Shown here piece by piece: positions 13,001 through 25,592 of a DNA stretch of 64,000 bases. The notes under the pieces were generated by a model that saw only the letters and a list, made by a program, of their open reading frames with translations, ran no database searches and was not told the DNA's origin. The translations under genes and the position numbers were made by a program. Position 1 is the stretch's first letter. Every line of letters begins with the position of its first letter. The DNA is from Hofstenia miamia (taxonomy: Eukaryota > Xenacoelomorpha > Acoela): the NCBI GenBank assembly GCA_004352715.1, contig SCFE01000045.1, positions 1,914,235 to 1,978,234 of the forward strand, in the 5' to 3' direction.

Positions 13001-14108
13001 ACTATTTTATACAAATGAATAAGCAGTTATCTAGTAAGCTATGATTGCTCTCGAGATTTTGAGCTACCTTGTCCTACGCTTTAACAAATTTAATGCTGAT
13101 GATTTGACTTCCAGATGCAAGTTCATTATTCATCTAATTTATTATGTAAAACCTTTCTCATAAACCATTGGTGGTCAAACCTGTGAAATTCTTGATGTTA
13201 TCTGATGAAACAATCGATTCATATTCCTTCCATCCCTTAATGTCATTTCAGTTACTTCTGTTGATCCACAAGATCCTCTATCTCTATCTTTGGTAATGAT
13301 TTCATACCATCTATTTCTGCATTAAGTTTTACCTGCATACTATAAACAGATAATGCTTGTATCTTTTCTTCTCAAATATATTTTAGGACCTCCAAATTTG
13401 ACCGCAAACATCCTACTCTTTCTGATATACCTCTCCGTTTTCCTGATCTTGATGTTCTTTTTTCTTGATATCTTTTGTGGTCTTCAAGTGTTTCCATAAA
13501 AATTCTTCTTTCTAACCTATTAAATCATCATTATTCTATCTTCTTCAAACTCTCATGGTAAAGTAACTATCAAATGACAATGTTTTTCTTCATTTTGCTG
13601 TGGAAGTAAAAGCTGGCCTTCTAACCAATTTACTCTCTAAGTGTAACTCATATCCATTCTGCTCTTCTCATTGTTCTTGTCCATGACTTCTCCCTAATTT
13701 TCCAAATATTCGCTTTGGATACCGAAAAGTCTGACAGAATCAATTATTGTTTGTATTATGCACGTTTTTATAACAGATTTATATAAAAAAATTTATTCTG
13801 AAAAAAATCATAAATTCAAACTTCAATTATTCTCAGTTGCGATCTAAGTTTTTTATTGTAAAGCAAGGAATTTAATTGAAGAGACAAGGTTATTCATCAC
13901 GTTTTTTGGCATTCTTTTAAGAAGGAAAATCAATGAACTAGTGCAAAATGGCATGCATGAAAATTGACTCTGGTGAGAAAAATCCATCCTCAGCATGATT
14001 CTTTAATTATTAGGATGCCAGTGATTTTTATATAAATGATCCTTTTAAAAAAAAGTTTGCATATTGTTAAACGTGTGTTAGGACTTGACATAATTTACAT
14101 TCAGTCAC

Positions 14109-14109
<1 letters not shown>
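10021..14109. other. non-coding, repeat-like fragments only
   Basis: Contains a C-rich patch at 12160-12240 and two related AAACGCTTATATCTCC / AAGGCTTATATCTCTG strings (12261, 12450) of repeat type. 13200-13720 is pyrimidine-rich on the plus strand, but its minus-strand frames are broken and match nothing I know. Confidence 0.4.

Positions 14110-14158
<49 letters not shown>
14110..14158. repeat. (TAA)n microsatellite
   Basis: About 16 perfect TAA/AAT units. The poly-Asn frame through it is an artefact. Confidence 0.95.
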
Positions 14159-14159
<1 letters not shown>

Positions 14160-17100
14160 TATTTATATCTTTTGTACGAAATATAGTGCATAGAAATGGT
14201 AAACACTTATTGAAACATAAATACGTAAATATTGTTGACATTAGTTTCCATATCAATATTTTGGTAGTAAGACATTAAATTGGTGTTTACCTAGTTCATT
14301 TTGAGAAACCATCTCCGTTAAAAATTATACCGTTATTTAATACTTGGTTTCAAGAGTAAGATCTTTATAAGAATTCAATTCATTAATAAAGCGTAGTTTA
14401 ACAAAACTTTACTTAATCTTAAACAGACGGAATTTTTTAAAATTTTTTACTGATCATGTATAAAAATTTTTAAACGCTTATTGCTCAAAAACTATTAACA
14501 CTAGGTTTGTGCTTTAAAACAAACGTCAGTCTGTTTAATGTTGATCATACTTATTTACTGATTTTGATCGAAGGTTATCTGATAGTTTTTAGTGAAAATT
14601 GGAGCTAAATGGAAGCCAAAGAAGACATTTTTCAAATACAACATATTCATTTGACGAGAATCGGACATAATTCACGGTTTACTAAGCAATTATAATGTTT
14701 TCTACTAATTAGTTGTTAGATGCTAACTGTGTAGGATTCACTTTCTCTGGATTGACTTTTAAACGCTTTTGCAAAATAACCTTTGTGGAATTAATTGCTA
14801 AAAAATGCTGCTTACATATCATTTCCAGTTTTTAAAGGCTGTTTGTCGAGAGTAACGTTGAAATGTCGCTCGTGCAACAGTTAATTAACCCCTTCAACCG
14901 TCGGCTTCTATTGCGTACTTCTGCACTCAAATACCGTTCTCCACATCCTCTGACTCACCGATTCCAAGGTTAATTGCGAAGCCAAAATATTTTAATCATC
15001 TAATGCATACGCTGTCCCTGGATTACTTACTGATCCAAGATCACTTCCATTAAAACTATGCATTTATTTCTCTTAAGTAAATACACTTTCTTTCAGATAA
15101 GAATGTTGATGATAGCTGGAACTTTTTCATTGTTAACAAAATTTTTTATATATAATTCTTGTCATATCACCGATGATGAGGTACTAATTGGCCTAGACAT
15201 TCAATTTATAAAACGTCTCTATTTCTTACCATTATTTAAGGTAGGCTCTGCTCTAGTGACATACCACAAAGTCATAAATGGTAAAAAACATTTTTCATTT
15301 TTTGTCAAATTTTTAGCTGTCCTCGCTGTGGTAGAAAGTGACTACTCTTTAGCTAGTGTTGAAACTCTTCGCATGCCTTTTATTTGATGCAAGACACCCG
15401 ATGTGTAACATAAATATATTCGTTATTAAAATTATTTTTGGGAATTCTTTAGTAAGATGCCATGATATGCATTGTATGTGAGGAGAGATTTTTAGGAAAA
15501 ATTAATCCAACTGAAGGACATGATAAACAAAATTATGACAAAGGAATTGGTAAAATGTTTTTTCACCTCCATCTATAGGAGTTAGTTTTTATCGAAGTTT
15601 CTTTATTGTTTGCTTATTTTTAGAAAACTTAGTTATCACGATTGGGTAAGAAGTTTTCACTAGAGATGAGCTTCACTACACAATGGAGATGCTACCAACT
15701 TAAGCTTGAAGCAAATTTGTATAGGGTTTTAAGATTTGACATGTTTTTAAAGCATAACATTGAAACAGTTCCCTTCTAATTAGCTTGAAATATTGGTCAT
15801 TAATTATTAATTTACTTGATAATTGAAGTTAGGTTTTTTTACATTTAAGTCTATTGAGCATTGATTTTGGCCTTTGAAGCAAAGTCACCATACAATATGC
15901 TCCAATATAATTCTCTAGAGAAGAAAACTGAGTTTTTTCAAAATTATATATATATATATATATATATACTGATTGAACCCAATGGNNNNNNNNNNNNNNN
16001 NNNNNNNNNNNNNNNNNNNNNNNNNNNNNNNNNNNNNNNNNNNNNNNNNNNNNNNNNNNNNNNNNNNNNNNNNNNNNNNNNNNNNNNNNNNNNNTATATA
16101 TATATATAGCTGAATCCATACATCCTTTGAACCAAAGGCCTATCCACAACTCCTCTAATTCACTATTCTAATTCTCACGCTACTATTTTGTTGCATAGTT
16201 TTTATTTATTGATGAGATGATTTAGAAGTCCCGAATTTATTAGCGCACCAACGAGTGAGATAAACGGTACGGACTCTCAGCTTCGCACCTCGCGCATTAT
16301 TGGCCTTTTTGGAATATCTCCTCATTTGTTTAAATTACCCCTAGTGAATCTGATGCATATTAACCTATTAAAATCTTTTAATCTGTTAATCTGTTCTAAA
16401 AAGTTTGAAACGCCATTTGAGAACAACCATGAAAATGGGCCTATTTTAGGTCCAAACTGAAACTAAATCAATAAGAACATAATGAATAATTAATGTAACC
16501 CGAAAAACAAAAAGTGAACACAGCTCAATATAAGCTTAATTGAAAATGAAAGAACAGCTCGAAAGCAATGGGCCGTGCTCGACCAGGCCAGGCCATGCCA
16601 CTTGCAACTCTGACTCCACCTATAGCCTATTATATGTCTAAACAGACGACAAGTTGCATTTCCTTGAGCATGGTGTAATTTGAACTCGATGTAATTAGTG
16701 TCTTTCAGCAGAAGGAAGCCCTATTGTTTAAAATGCTGGAATTCGTGTGATTTTAACCTTTAATATGACATCAAAGATAATGTTTTCGCATTTCTAAAAG
16801 CATCGTTTGATAAATCTCACAATTTAATTTGCAATGAGGAAGTTTTTAAAAGCTCGACCTTGGTCAACTTTTATTAAGTTTCCTCGCTTTTAATGACTGC
16901 AAAGGATGATTACGGATAATATAAGAGGCTCATTTATATTTATCACTGGCAAGTGTTTATATGAAATTTTATTTTAGTTTACTTAAATTTGTAGGTTGTT
17001 CATCTCTTTGTTTATACGTAAACTGAGACATCCATTGCTCAAATTACCTCAGAACAATCATTTCACGATCTGAGACATTTTCTGCATGTGATCTCGAACG

Positions 17101-18137
17101 TGTAGTATATCAGGGTTTGCCTGTTACGTCTGTGTCCCATGTCTCGTTTAGTAAAATAATTTCTAATTTTTATATTTTCGGTCCAATTTTAAATATTGGG
17201 AAAACGATTATTGGTATTTCTTGAGTTATGTTGTTGGGCCCATGCGCAGTTTTAATTGATGTATCATTCTGGGAAAGTTTCCTTACTTCATTTTCATTAA
17301 AAAAAACTTTTTGATATCTGTAGATTTATTGGCAGATTAAGATTATAATTAAAATTGTCACCATTATTTCTACATAAGCTTATTAATTGCTTTCACATTA
17401 TTAATTTGACCATCAAAATATCCTCAAAAAGGTAATTCATCTTTTAAAGATATAAGCAGTCCAGAGTTGATTTTGTGCAAACATTTTGCCTTTAGGCAAT
17501 TACTAAAATATTCCATATAAATTCTGTGTTGGACATGGAGATGTTATGCCGAAAGGAGTAAAGGATGAATTAAGTGCGAATTTAAAAAAAAACATCTTCA
17601 ATGATTATATATCTGCTTGTTGTTCTTTGTTTAAAGGCGTTGATTTGAATTTCCTTTAATGCTTCAGTTTAGCAAAATGTAAGCTAAATGGTAGCTAAAT
17701 TTTATGTGAAACTCGTCGCTTTGTATCAATTGGTCGGAAATAGGGTTTCGCAATTTCAAAAATCAGAACCTGAAGCCAACCAAATGCACTGCGACTCGGA
17801 TTCGAAACGGGGACTCGTTTTCGAAACCCGCTTTGTATCAACATGTTTAATTAGGGGGCCCGCATGATATGTAATCCTAAAGCCATTTTAGAATAATATT
17901 TTATGTACTAAATTCAATTTCAAGAGACTGCATCTACCTACATTATAGCTAGGCGTTTTGAATGGTTTTACATTGTTGTAAAGTGTTTGAAGAAATATGA
18001 AATTGATTAAAGGAATTCATTATGTTCAATAACGTAGAAAAACCAAATGTCATTAATATAGCTTGTTATTCATTGTCTTAGCCCCAGACAATGTCGAGCC
18101 CAAGCTAATGCCTCGTCAGTAACAGATTCCAACTCTG
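14159..18137. other. non-coding, one gap, nothing recognised
   Basis: Only short unmatched frames. 16230-16310 and 17760-17830 are slightly GC-richer patches of unknown nature. Confidence 0.45.
15986..16094. other. assembly gap (109 N) in (TA)n
   Basis: N run just after a (TA)n tract (15944-15968) and directly before another (16095-16107). Confidence 0.99.
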
Positions 18138-19206
18138 CTCAAACTGCTTTTAAAAAATCGAATGCACAAATAACTTTTCCTAGCGGATTTTTCCATCTTC
18201 GCTTTGTGATAGTTTTTCGCCGAATGAAGTTGGAATTTAATGAAGAATTACATGTAGAACAACGAAGTTTTCTCATAGCTGATAATTAGTATTTGTTTCT
18301 ATTTCTGGACATCTAAACCCCAAATCATTTGCCATTTTTCTTGTTTACACCAATTATTTTTCAAATTTGATAAAAAGAGAAGGATTTATTTAATGAATTT
18401 CGCAGAAGGCCAATTGTGTGGTATGGCTTGGTACGCTTACCATTGTTACCAGTGATTTTAAACGAAGTTAAAATTCTTTATGGCTAAATTGGATTTTCAA
18501 TTAAATTTTCCTTATGAATATCACTGGCTTTCCCCGCTTGAGTAGTTCTGAAATCAGACTAACAAACTGTTAAATTAAACAGAATTATTTAATTAAATTG
18601 CAGCTAAATTATCACCTTTATTTGCGTTAAACGGTTTGGCAATATTTTCTTTTGTTCCTTATTACAGCACTNCTCAAACTGCTTTTAAAAAATCGAATGC
18701 ACAAATAACTTTTCCTAGCGGATTTTTCCATCTTCGCTTTGTGATAATATTTCGCCGAATGAAGTTGGAATTTAATGAAGAATTACATGTAGAACAACGA
18801 AGTTTTCTCATAGCTGATAATTAGTATTTGTTTCTATTTCTGGACATCTAAACCCCAAATCATTTGCCATTTTTCTTGTTTACACCAATTATTTTTCAAA
18901 TTTGATAAAAAGAGAAGGATTTATTTAATGAATTTCGCAGAAGGCCAATTGTGTGGTATGGCTTGGTACGCTTACCATTGTTCCCAGTGATTTTAAACGA
19001 AGTTAAAATTCTTTATGGCTAAATTGGATTTTCAATTAAATTTTCCTTATGAATATCACTGGCTTTCCCCGCTTGAGTAGTTCTGAAATCAGACTAACAA
19101 ACTGTTAAATTAAACAGAATTATTTAATTAAATTGCAGCTAAATTATCACCTTTATTTGCGTTAAACGGTTTGGCAATATTTTCTTTTGTTCCTTATTAC
19201 AGCACT
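18138..19206. repeat. 534-bp duplicate flanking one N (probable unmerged overlap)
   Basis: 18138-18671 and 18673-19206 are the same sequence with a few base differences, separated by one N at 18672. This is the pattern of two contig ends that overlap but were not merged, perhaps two haplotypes. Annotate as one locus. Confidence 0.85.
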
Positions 19207-19603
19207 GTGCGTCCCATTCATTTTCAAATATTTCCATTTATGTTACTATTACCTCGCTCTCTATGATCTAATGTGTTGCAATTTTTCTATGTTTATGTGA
19301 ATCTTTAATCTAAGCTCATCTTGATCTGTATTATTATGACAAAATCCTTGAAAAATAGACAATGTCTGTTGAAGTTTTGGACAACAGCCATGGCAATGTT
19401 TGTAAATGCTAAATTATCCAATTTTTCAATTTTTCTGCTATTTAGTACTAGTCATCCATTGATTTCATTAAGTAATTCCGTTTTTATCTGCAAGTAAATG
19501 GTAAATACTTAGGTTTTGTAAATAGTACAAGCACAACCATTTTTTAGCAAGCTTGAGAAAAAAATATTTTTATGTTACCTTTAAATTATTATATATATAT
19601 ATA

Positions 19604-19766
19604 NNNNNNNNNNNNNNNNNNNNNNNNNNNNNNNNNNNNNNNNNNNNNNNNNNNNNNNNNNNNNNNNNNNNNNNNNNNNNNNNNNNNNNNNNNNNNNNNN
19701 NNNNNNNNNNNNNNNNNNNNNNNNNNNNNNNNNNNNNNNNNNNNNNNNNNNNNNNNNNNNNNNNNN
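19604..19766. other. assembly gap (163 N) in (TA)n
   Basis: CCTTTAAATTATTATATATA occurs on both sides (19578 and 19767), so the gap may also hide a duplicated overlap. Confidence 0.99.
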
Positions 19767-19775
19767 CCTTTAAAT

Positions 19776-19812
<37 letters not shown>

Positions 19813-19924
19813 CGTAATACCCAATCTGAAAACACCACGTGATAGATGAGAGTCCCTCAGGCCTCTGACTTCGCGTACGGCACGCCTCAATGGGTATGGG
19901 GCATCTTTGCACATATCAAGTAGC

Positions 19925-20165
19925 AGTCAAAGTTCTTTGTTGTTTCCATGGGCTCGAAACCATATAATTACATCAAAGTTACGTATGAAGAAAAATTGTG
20001 AATCTTTCCAACAGCTTTAGCCACATTAACAGCAATACGCCTTAAGAGAAATTTTCGACATTGCATTAAAGCTTTTTCCATAATAGACATTTCCATTCCT
20101 CACGCTTTTCAAATTTGCTAATAGGCTTGGAGGAAATTTTTTGTAAATGTGGAAAAACGGTTTGT
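19925..20165 (-). repeat. dispersed repeat family R, copy 2
   Basis: Reverse complement carries TTTAATGCAATGTCGAAA, AAGGCGTATTGCTGTTAA and ATGGTTTCGAGCCCATGGAA, in the same order and similar spacing as at 2215-2420. It also shares AAAGGACAAA and nearby sequence with copy 3. Confidence 0.65.
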
Positions 20166-20342
20166 CCTTTTAAATGGGCGCCAAGCTGTATAAGGTTAAA
20201 AATATATCCGTTATTCCAAGTATATATTACACATGATTCCCTTGTCACTATAGCTTGGTTGTCATATACACAAATCATGTACACAATTTAGTCCTTCACA
20301 AATAAACCAATTTGCATGCATATATATATATATATATATATT

Positions 20343-20595
20343 CCGCAGACAACCCCTTCCACACATTGACTTTCGTAGANTCTTCGTCGTGCAACTGTTG
20401 TTTGAGCTGAATGTTAAAAGTATACAGTTTCAGTTCTTTTTTGGCAACCTTTTGAACAACACTGTAAGAGCAACTCACTTTCCTTGAAACTTTTCTTGTT
20501 GACTTTCTTGGGCTATCCTCAAAATTATGCACAATTTTTTCCTTTCTGTCGTCATCAAGAGAGGGGCCAACCACTTCCTGGTAAATTATTGACAC
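20343..20595 (-). pseudogene. mariner/IS630-type transposase N-terminal fragment
   Basis: Minus strand reads VVGPSLDDDRKEKIVHNF, then SPRKSTRKVSRKV and SYSVVQKVAKKELKLYTFNI followed by QLKQQLHDE. This is the N-terminal helix-turn-helix arrangement of a transposase family common in arthropods and other invertebrates (recalled). It is cut by a (TA)n tract at 20319-20342; one ambiguous base lies at 20380. No catalytic domain follows. Confidence 0.65.
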
Positions 20596-21019
20596 TTCAG
20601 CTCTCCTTTAATTTTCTTAAAATTCTTTGCATAGTGTTATCACAAGAAATACTACTCCAATTTCTTCGCTGTAACTTTCTGCGCACTAAAGTCTCCGATT
20701 CCAGCTTGGCCATTAATATCATAATCTGAATATGCTGCATCAACTCCATTTTATACCAATTGAAAGCAAATTAAAACATTATCTTTTTAAATTGTCGCAA
20801 CAGTGAATTAAAACAAACAAATTTATAGATGAACATAGAGAAATAAAATTTTTAATATATTTATTCTATTTTACGAAGAAATCAATAGATTATATAATGA
20901 TACATAAATTTTTATGCTTTTAAACCCCTCATGGACTTTATGACTACACTGTATATATTTTTTCTGTGGACTTCAAAGATTACAACAACAATTACACCCC
21001 TATATTTTGAATTGGTATT

Positions 21020-21803
21020 TCGATTTTTTAAGAAACCGTTAATGGGAACACATCTAAAACATTAAGTATTAATCTTGGTATACCACAGGGAACAATTAGG
21101 GGTCCTATTTTCTTCAATGTTGGCATTGTTGATACCTATAAAGAACAGCGAAATGACTGCTTTATCGAAGCATATGCTGACTGTTATTGCAGTTTCTTAT
21201 GATGCAGGTGACAATGCAGTGAATATATTATAGGATCTAGAGACACATTTTAATAGTAAAAATCACTTTCTAAATGGTATGAAGACTTTAGAATTGCTTC
21301 TGAATTTTGATCGTAGTCTAGTACCCTCCTCTTGATGAAGTTAAAATTTTGGGTGTGTTGTTTGACAGCAAACTTAGTTTTGAGCCTCGTGTGCATTCCA
21401 TTGCTAAGAAAGCTACAAGAAAAATATATTTATTACTTAAAGAGACTATGTTTCAAACCTAAGGAACTTGTTTTATTATATAAATCTCTGGTAGCTTCTC
21501 AAATGGTGTATTGTTGTTCTGTTTTGGGGTGGAGCTTCGAAAACAGTTTTACAGCGAATTGATAATATTCAAATGAAGGCCATTCGTCTTGGACTTATAA
21601 CGTCCTTTATTCCTATACAGGATATAATTACATCATTGTACACCAATCTTTATAGAAAAATTCTTCTTGACAAAAATCACCTTATTCATTACATTCTACC
21701 AAAAAGAAGTATGTATTCTAAATCTAGATTTCATTCCCGGCCTCCTTCTGTAAATAAAACTTCATTAGAACATGAACTCAAATTTTCCCTAATACGATAT
21801 TAA
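21020..21803 (+). pseudogene. non-LTR (LINE) reverse transcriptase remnant
   Basis: Across several frames: LGIPQGTIRGPIFFNVG (RT block with the G-PQG signature), FIEAYADC (catalytic YADD box with the second Asp replaced by Cys), KILGVLFDSKLSFEPRV then HSIAKKATRKIY (the LGV-D-L-F thumb segment), LYKSLVASQMVYCCSV and RIDNIQMKAIRLGL. This order is diagnostic of jockey/CR1-like LINE polymerases. Frameshifts near 21430 and 21535 break it. The N-terminal half and endonuclease are absent. It is on the CELF strand, upstream of exon A. Confidence 0.88.
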
Positions 21804-21816
21804 GGTGCTTTAATAC

Positions 21817-21917
21817 ATATGTATATATATTGTGTATATATAATAAATATATATATATATAATATATATGTACATATATATATATATACATTATATAAAT
21901 ATATATGTACATATATG

Positions 21918-21996
<79 letters not shown>
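21817..21996. repeat. long compound (TA)n/(TATG)n microsatellite
   Basis: About 180 bp made almost only of TATA with occasional TATGTA and TATAAA interruptions, directly after the LINE remnant. It can form hairpins. Confidence 0.9.
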
Positions 21997-22000
<4 letters not shown>

Positions 22001-23249
22001 TAAATAACAAAGTTTTTGCATAGATTGATGGCGTTACATTGACTTATAGCAACAGTACTATTTTTTGCATTCTAAATACAAATTTTCTCATTAAAGGGTT
22101 TGTGATCAATATTCAAGCAAAATACCGAACATATATTTTGCTTGATAACATTCTATTTTCGCCAATTTTTGAATTAATGGAATATTGATCTATGACATTG
22201 TAATGGGATTCATGCAAAATGTGTGCATCAATATTTGATAAACTTTTGTGTGCCTTAGTATGAATATTTGTGAATATTCTAAATTTTTGTATTATACTTT
22301 ACAGGCATTCAGTAGGTATAGAGAAATTATTATCGAAGTCGTAAACAGGTATATGGGGTGGAAATTGATTGCTGATGAAAAATCCAATTTACATTGAAGA
22401 AGAGTTTTTACTTTAAATCACATCTTTTAAAGGTCTGTTGCTTTTCATCTCAACTATCCACAGGGTGCTGTATGCAGGTAGATGCGTAGAAAAATATGAA
22501 AATTTCAAAATTCCTTGATCTCTAGAAATCAAAAACTTCCAAATACAAGACTGTTTCAAATTTAGAGGGCCTTAGATACAAACCTTATATATATAAATTC
22601 TTTCCTACTAAGTTGTGTGATTTTTCAAAATATAAATTTATTCTTAGATTATAATTTTAGCTATAATTACATAATTATATCGAATTCTATATATTATGTT
22701 TTACTATTTTTTAAGGATTTATTTCTTTATATTTTGTTTTATTATATTAATATTTTATTATATTAATATGCAATGGAAATAAAATGATCTACAATTATTT
22801 CTTTAATACTATTAATAAGTAATTCTAAAAAACAACGTATTTATCCTTTGCTGTGCATTTAGGACCGTTTAGTCTTACATATATTACATATTTACAGAAC
22901 ACTTTTTTCTAAGTTTAGGTATTATTTGTTTTCACTGGTAAAATATAGTTATGCACCATTATATATAATTATATTATCGAGCAATAGTTATATATAACTA
23001 TATTTTGCGCAACTAAGATTTCTTATTTGCATTATCCAATAGCAATAGTAATGAATAAACAACATTTAAAATGTCGTTTTAGTTGGATTGAGTCCCCTAA
23101 GGCACAGTTCATTTTCGAGGTTGTTAGCAATATACAATAGACTTCGTTTAAGTAGAAGTCTTGCACAAAATGTTGCTTAACTATATGCAGATATAGCCGT
23201 TGACAAAAGTCATCGCATCAAAATATTTATTAATAAAATGATCAAACTA

Positions 23250-24080
23250 AAATGTTTATAACTTTTGCTTGACATGTGGTTTTTGAATGGAAATTGGCAG
23301 GAATTTTACGCTGCAATTCCTTGACCATTTTCACTAATATTATTAGTAATTCGCCCAGGCAACAATTCACAAGGATTGTTTGTTGCTCCAGACTCTTATA
23401 ATGAAGTTGGGTTTCTGCGGGTTATAATGTCTTTTAACGTCTTTCACAGGTTCTCAATTTTGTATAAATCCTGACTCTAAGGAGGGCAGTTTAGGAGCAA
23501 GCTTGCGTTAAATTTATCCAAAAATGTCAATGTCTTCCGGCCTGTGTGACACGTTGCCCTATCGTATTGAAAAAGCAATGCGTGTTTATTTACAGTTGAA
23601 GGAGCTCCTGGAAAGGTATCCGCTGGTATTCAATTATATTTACGGAACCAGTACATCCAACAGTAGTTTTATATCCAACTCTCTGGATTGCACCTCAAAC
23701 ATCTTTGAAGTGATTGATCGAACTTTATTGCGTATTTAGCAGGTCGTCTCCTTCGTGGTTAATGCTAAATCTTTGATTCATTCGAGGAGATCACTCTTTC
23801 CAATCCGAAGCGCGCTACTGCAATTTTTGTAGAACAGAATGAAAGTCTCTTTCGGCTTCAGGGTAGAAATGTTTCAATGCAATTCATTGCTTGTTAGGTT
23901 ACATCTGATTGATCTATTGGATAAATTTGAAACCTTTTGCTTTTCTATTTTTAGTTCTCTGGGGGGGGGGGGGGTAATAAAGAGTTTGATGACGAATTTG
24001 CAAATAAATTCCTTTGGTCCCGTTTGTGAGAGCTTTCGGATGGCAAACCTTGTTTTATTTCACGAAGCATAGTCTTCTTT
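23250..24080 (-). pseudogene. second Tc1-like transposase, heavily degenerate
   Basis: On the minus strand, separate frames give SSHKRDQRNLFANSSSN (HTH-linker), DWKRVISSNESKI (first catalytic Asp position, here Asn), FQYDRATCHTGRKTLTFLDK (second Asp) and CPPLESGFIQN-EPVKDVKR (the PPQSPDLNPIEN-LWKDVKR position, with the Glu region eroded). Many stops and frame changes interrupt it. A run of 14 G (23961-23974) sits in the HTH-linker part. It is older than, or different from, the 7.3-8.3 kb element. Confidence 0.8.
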
Positions 24081-25385
24081 GTTATCCATAAAATGTATGC
24101 CAATAATCGCTTTGAAATATTGAGAATGTCGCATATTTTTCAACCATGAAGTTTTCTCAGCAGTAAGTTCAATTGTTTAATTTCTGATAGCTATTGCAAT
24201 TCGATGCATTTTAATCCACGACTATCATACCATAGGTTTGCAAAGATATATTGCTTTAAAATTGTACTAAATATTATATGTTTGATTTTATCATCTGTAT
24301 TAATTTTTTATCTACTGTATTAATTTACATTTGCAAATAACTTTGCTGTCAAGATAATACTACATCTTTTATTGCAATTACATTGGAAGCCTACCCATTT
24401 TTGCTGTGGAGAAATATAGCTCATGCCCACTTAGCTTTGCAACTCCCATTTCTCATTAAAGTTGAGTTAATTATTTTAAAAGCACAAACTCTCCATTTCA
24501 TCCAGAGCTATAACTATCTTTAATTGGTCAGCAATATTCAAGAAATTTTCGAACCCGAAAATAAAGCACAGGATCTCTATTTTGTATGTTCATTAAGCAT
24601 ATATACATCTTAGTCTGAAAACAACCTGTCATAATGGGTTACTCCGCCTAAACGGCTATTAATTTTTAAGTTTGCCTTAATTAAGTTTACAATTTCCATG
24701 CGTGTATTCCGCATGATGTTTGTGTGACACGTCTTTTAATGCATGAGATTTGAAAAATTTACTAATTTATCAATATCTCTTAATATCATATTTATGATAT
24801 ATTTTATTTAATCATCTTCATAATTATAATGCCAGTTAAAATTCATCAATTGCTACTGGAGAGCCTATCGTTCTTAAAATTGTTTTTTAATTTAAAAATT
24901 TTGCTCCTGGTAGTTTGCGTCAATGAATCACCCACATATGCAGGAGTCTTTTGGGAAAAGTTGACAGCCTACAGCGGACATGTTTACGTAGAAATTACAT
25001 TAATCTCTGTCGTCAAATCCCTTCTCTCCAATGCCATTTTTATGGGCACAAGTTAAAATGTATTCTGCGCCTCTTCTCAAAGAGAAGAAATACTGTTTAT
25101 ATTGTCGAGCGCTTATAATAATTTTATGTATCTCGTTTTTGAGGCGTGCTTTCTCATTTATGCCACATATTAAACCATTAAATTTGAGTTATAATAATAG
25201 AGGCGCGCACAATGTTTTTAAAATTGGGCGTCTGTGATTGGCTGAAGAGTTTGGCCTATCTTGTAGTTTATTCATGGGCAGGATGTAATACATGACAGAA
25301 AGTGTATTTTAATTACGGTACCAAAACTCGTGCGCCTCTAGCGGCTGCTGTTATTGTACGCTTTTCTGCTGTCTTTTTGTCTAAG
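24081..25385 (+). other. region immediately upstream of CELF exon A
   Basis: No RRM1-coding exon seen. GC content rises in the last 60 bp (GTGCGCCTCTAGCGGCTGC at about 25330), before a pyrimidine tract ending in an acceptor-like CTAAG. This would fit either a 3' splice site or a TATA-less start region. Confidence 0.4.
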
Positions 25386-25466
25386 TGCTCATCGCCGTAA
25401 TGTACTATTCGCAAATCGACAACTGTAATTCTACTGCTGATGCGACGATTCTCACCAACTGCTTAG
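25386..25466 (+). other. candidate alternative 5' extension of CELF exon A
   Basis: A pyrimidine-rich tract (about 25359-25381) ends in CTAAG at 25385, a plausible second 3' splice site. The 81 nt to the minimal acceptor are open in the RRM2 frame and enter in phase 1, as the minimal acceptor does. Use of this site would add 27 residues before RRM2. The segment also contains an ATG at 25400 in frame with RRM2, which could start an isoform lacking RRM1. No TATA box is evident. All three readings are inference. Confidence 0.4.
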
Positions 25467-25592
25467 ATCGCAAGGTGTTCGTTGGTATGCTGGGTAAGAC
25501 CCAGACCGAGGACGATCTCAGGAAGGTATTCAGTGACTTTGGTAGCATCGAGGAGTGCACAATTCTCAGAGACACAAGTGGAAATAGCAAAG
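25467..25592 (+). CDS. CELF exon A: first half of RRM2
   Basis: Encodes DRKVFVGML through GNSKG, i.e. beta1 (RNP2), helix 1 and beta2 of RRM2, including the IEECTILR segment typical of CELF RRM2. The acceptor is CTTAG at 25462-25466; the donor is GTACCT at 25593. It enters and leaves in phase 1. The minimal acceptor makes the first residue Asp, completed by a G from the preceding exon, matching the family's (E)DRK(L/V)F start. The open frame continues upstream to an alternative acceptor at 25386 and contains an ATG at 25400, so the 5' boundary is less certain than the 3' one. Confidence 0.92.

Noticed and set aside
15058-15387. 109-codon hydrophobic open frame (+)
   Set aside because: Low-complexity Phe/Leu/Ile content typical of translated AT-rich DNA; no family match.
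21800-22021. poly-Tyr/Ile frames across (TA)n tracts
   Set aside because: Microsatellite translation artefacts; the same applies to all frames running through N gaps.
25330-25350. CTCF-like GCGCCTCTAGCGGC near exon A
   Set aside because: Partial resemblance only (one G short of the usual core), and a single site proves nothing.
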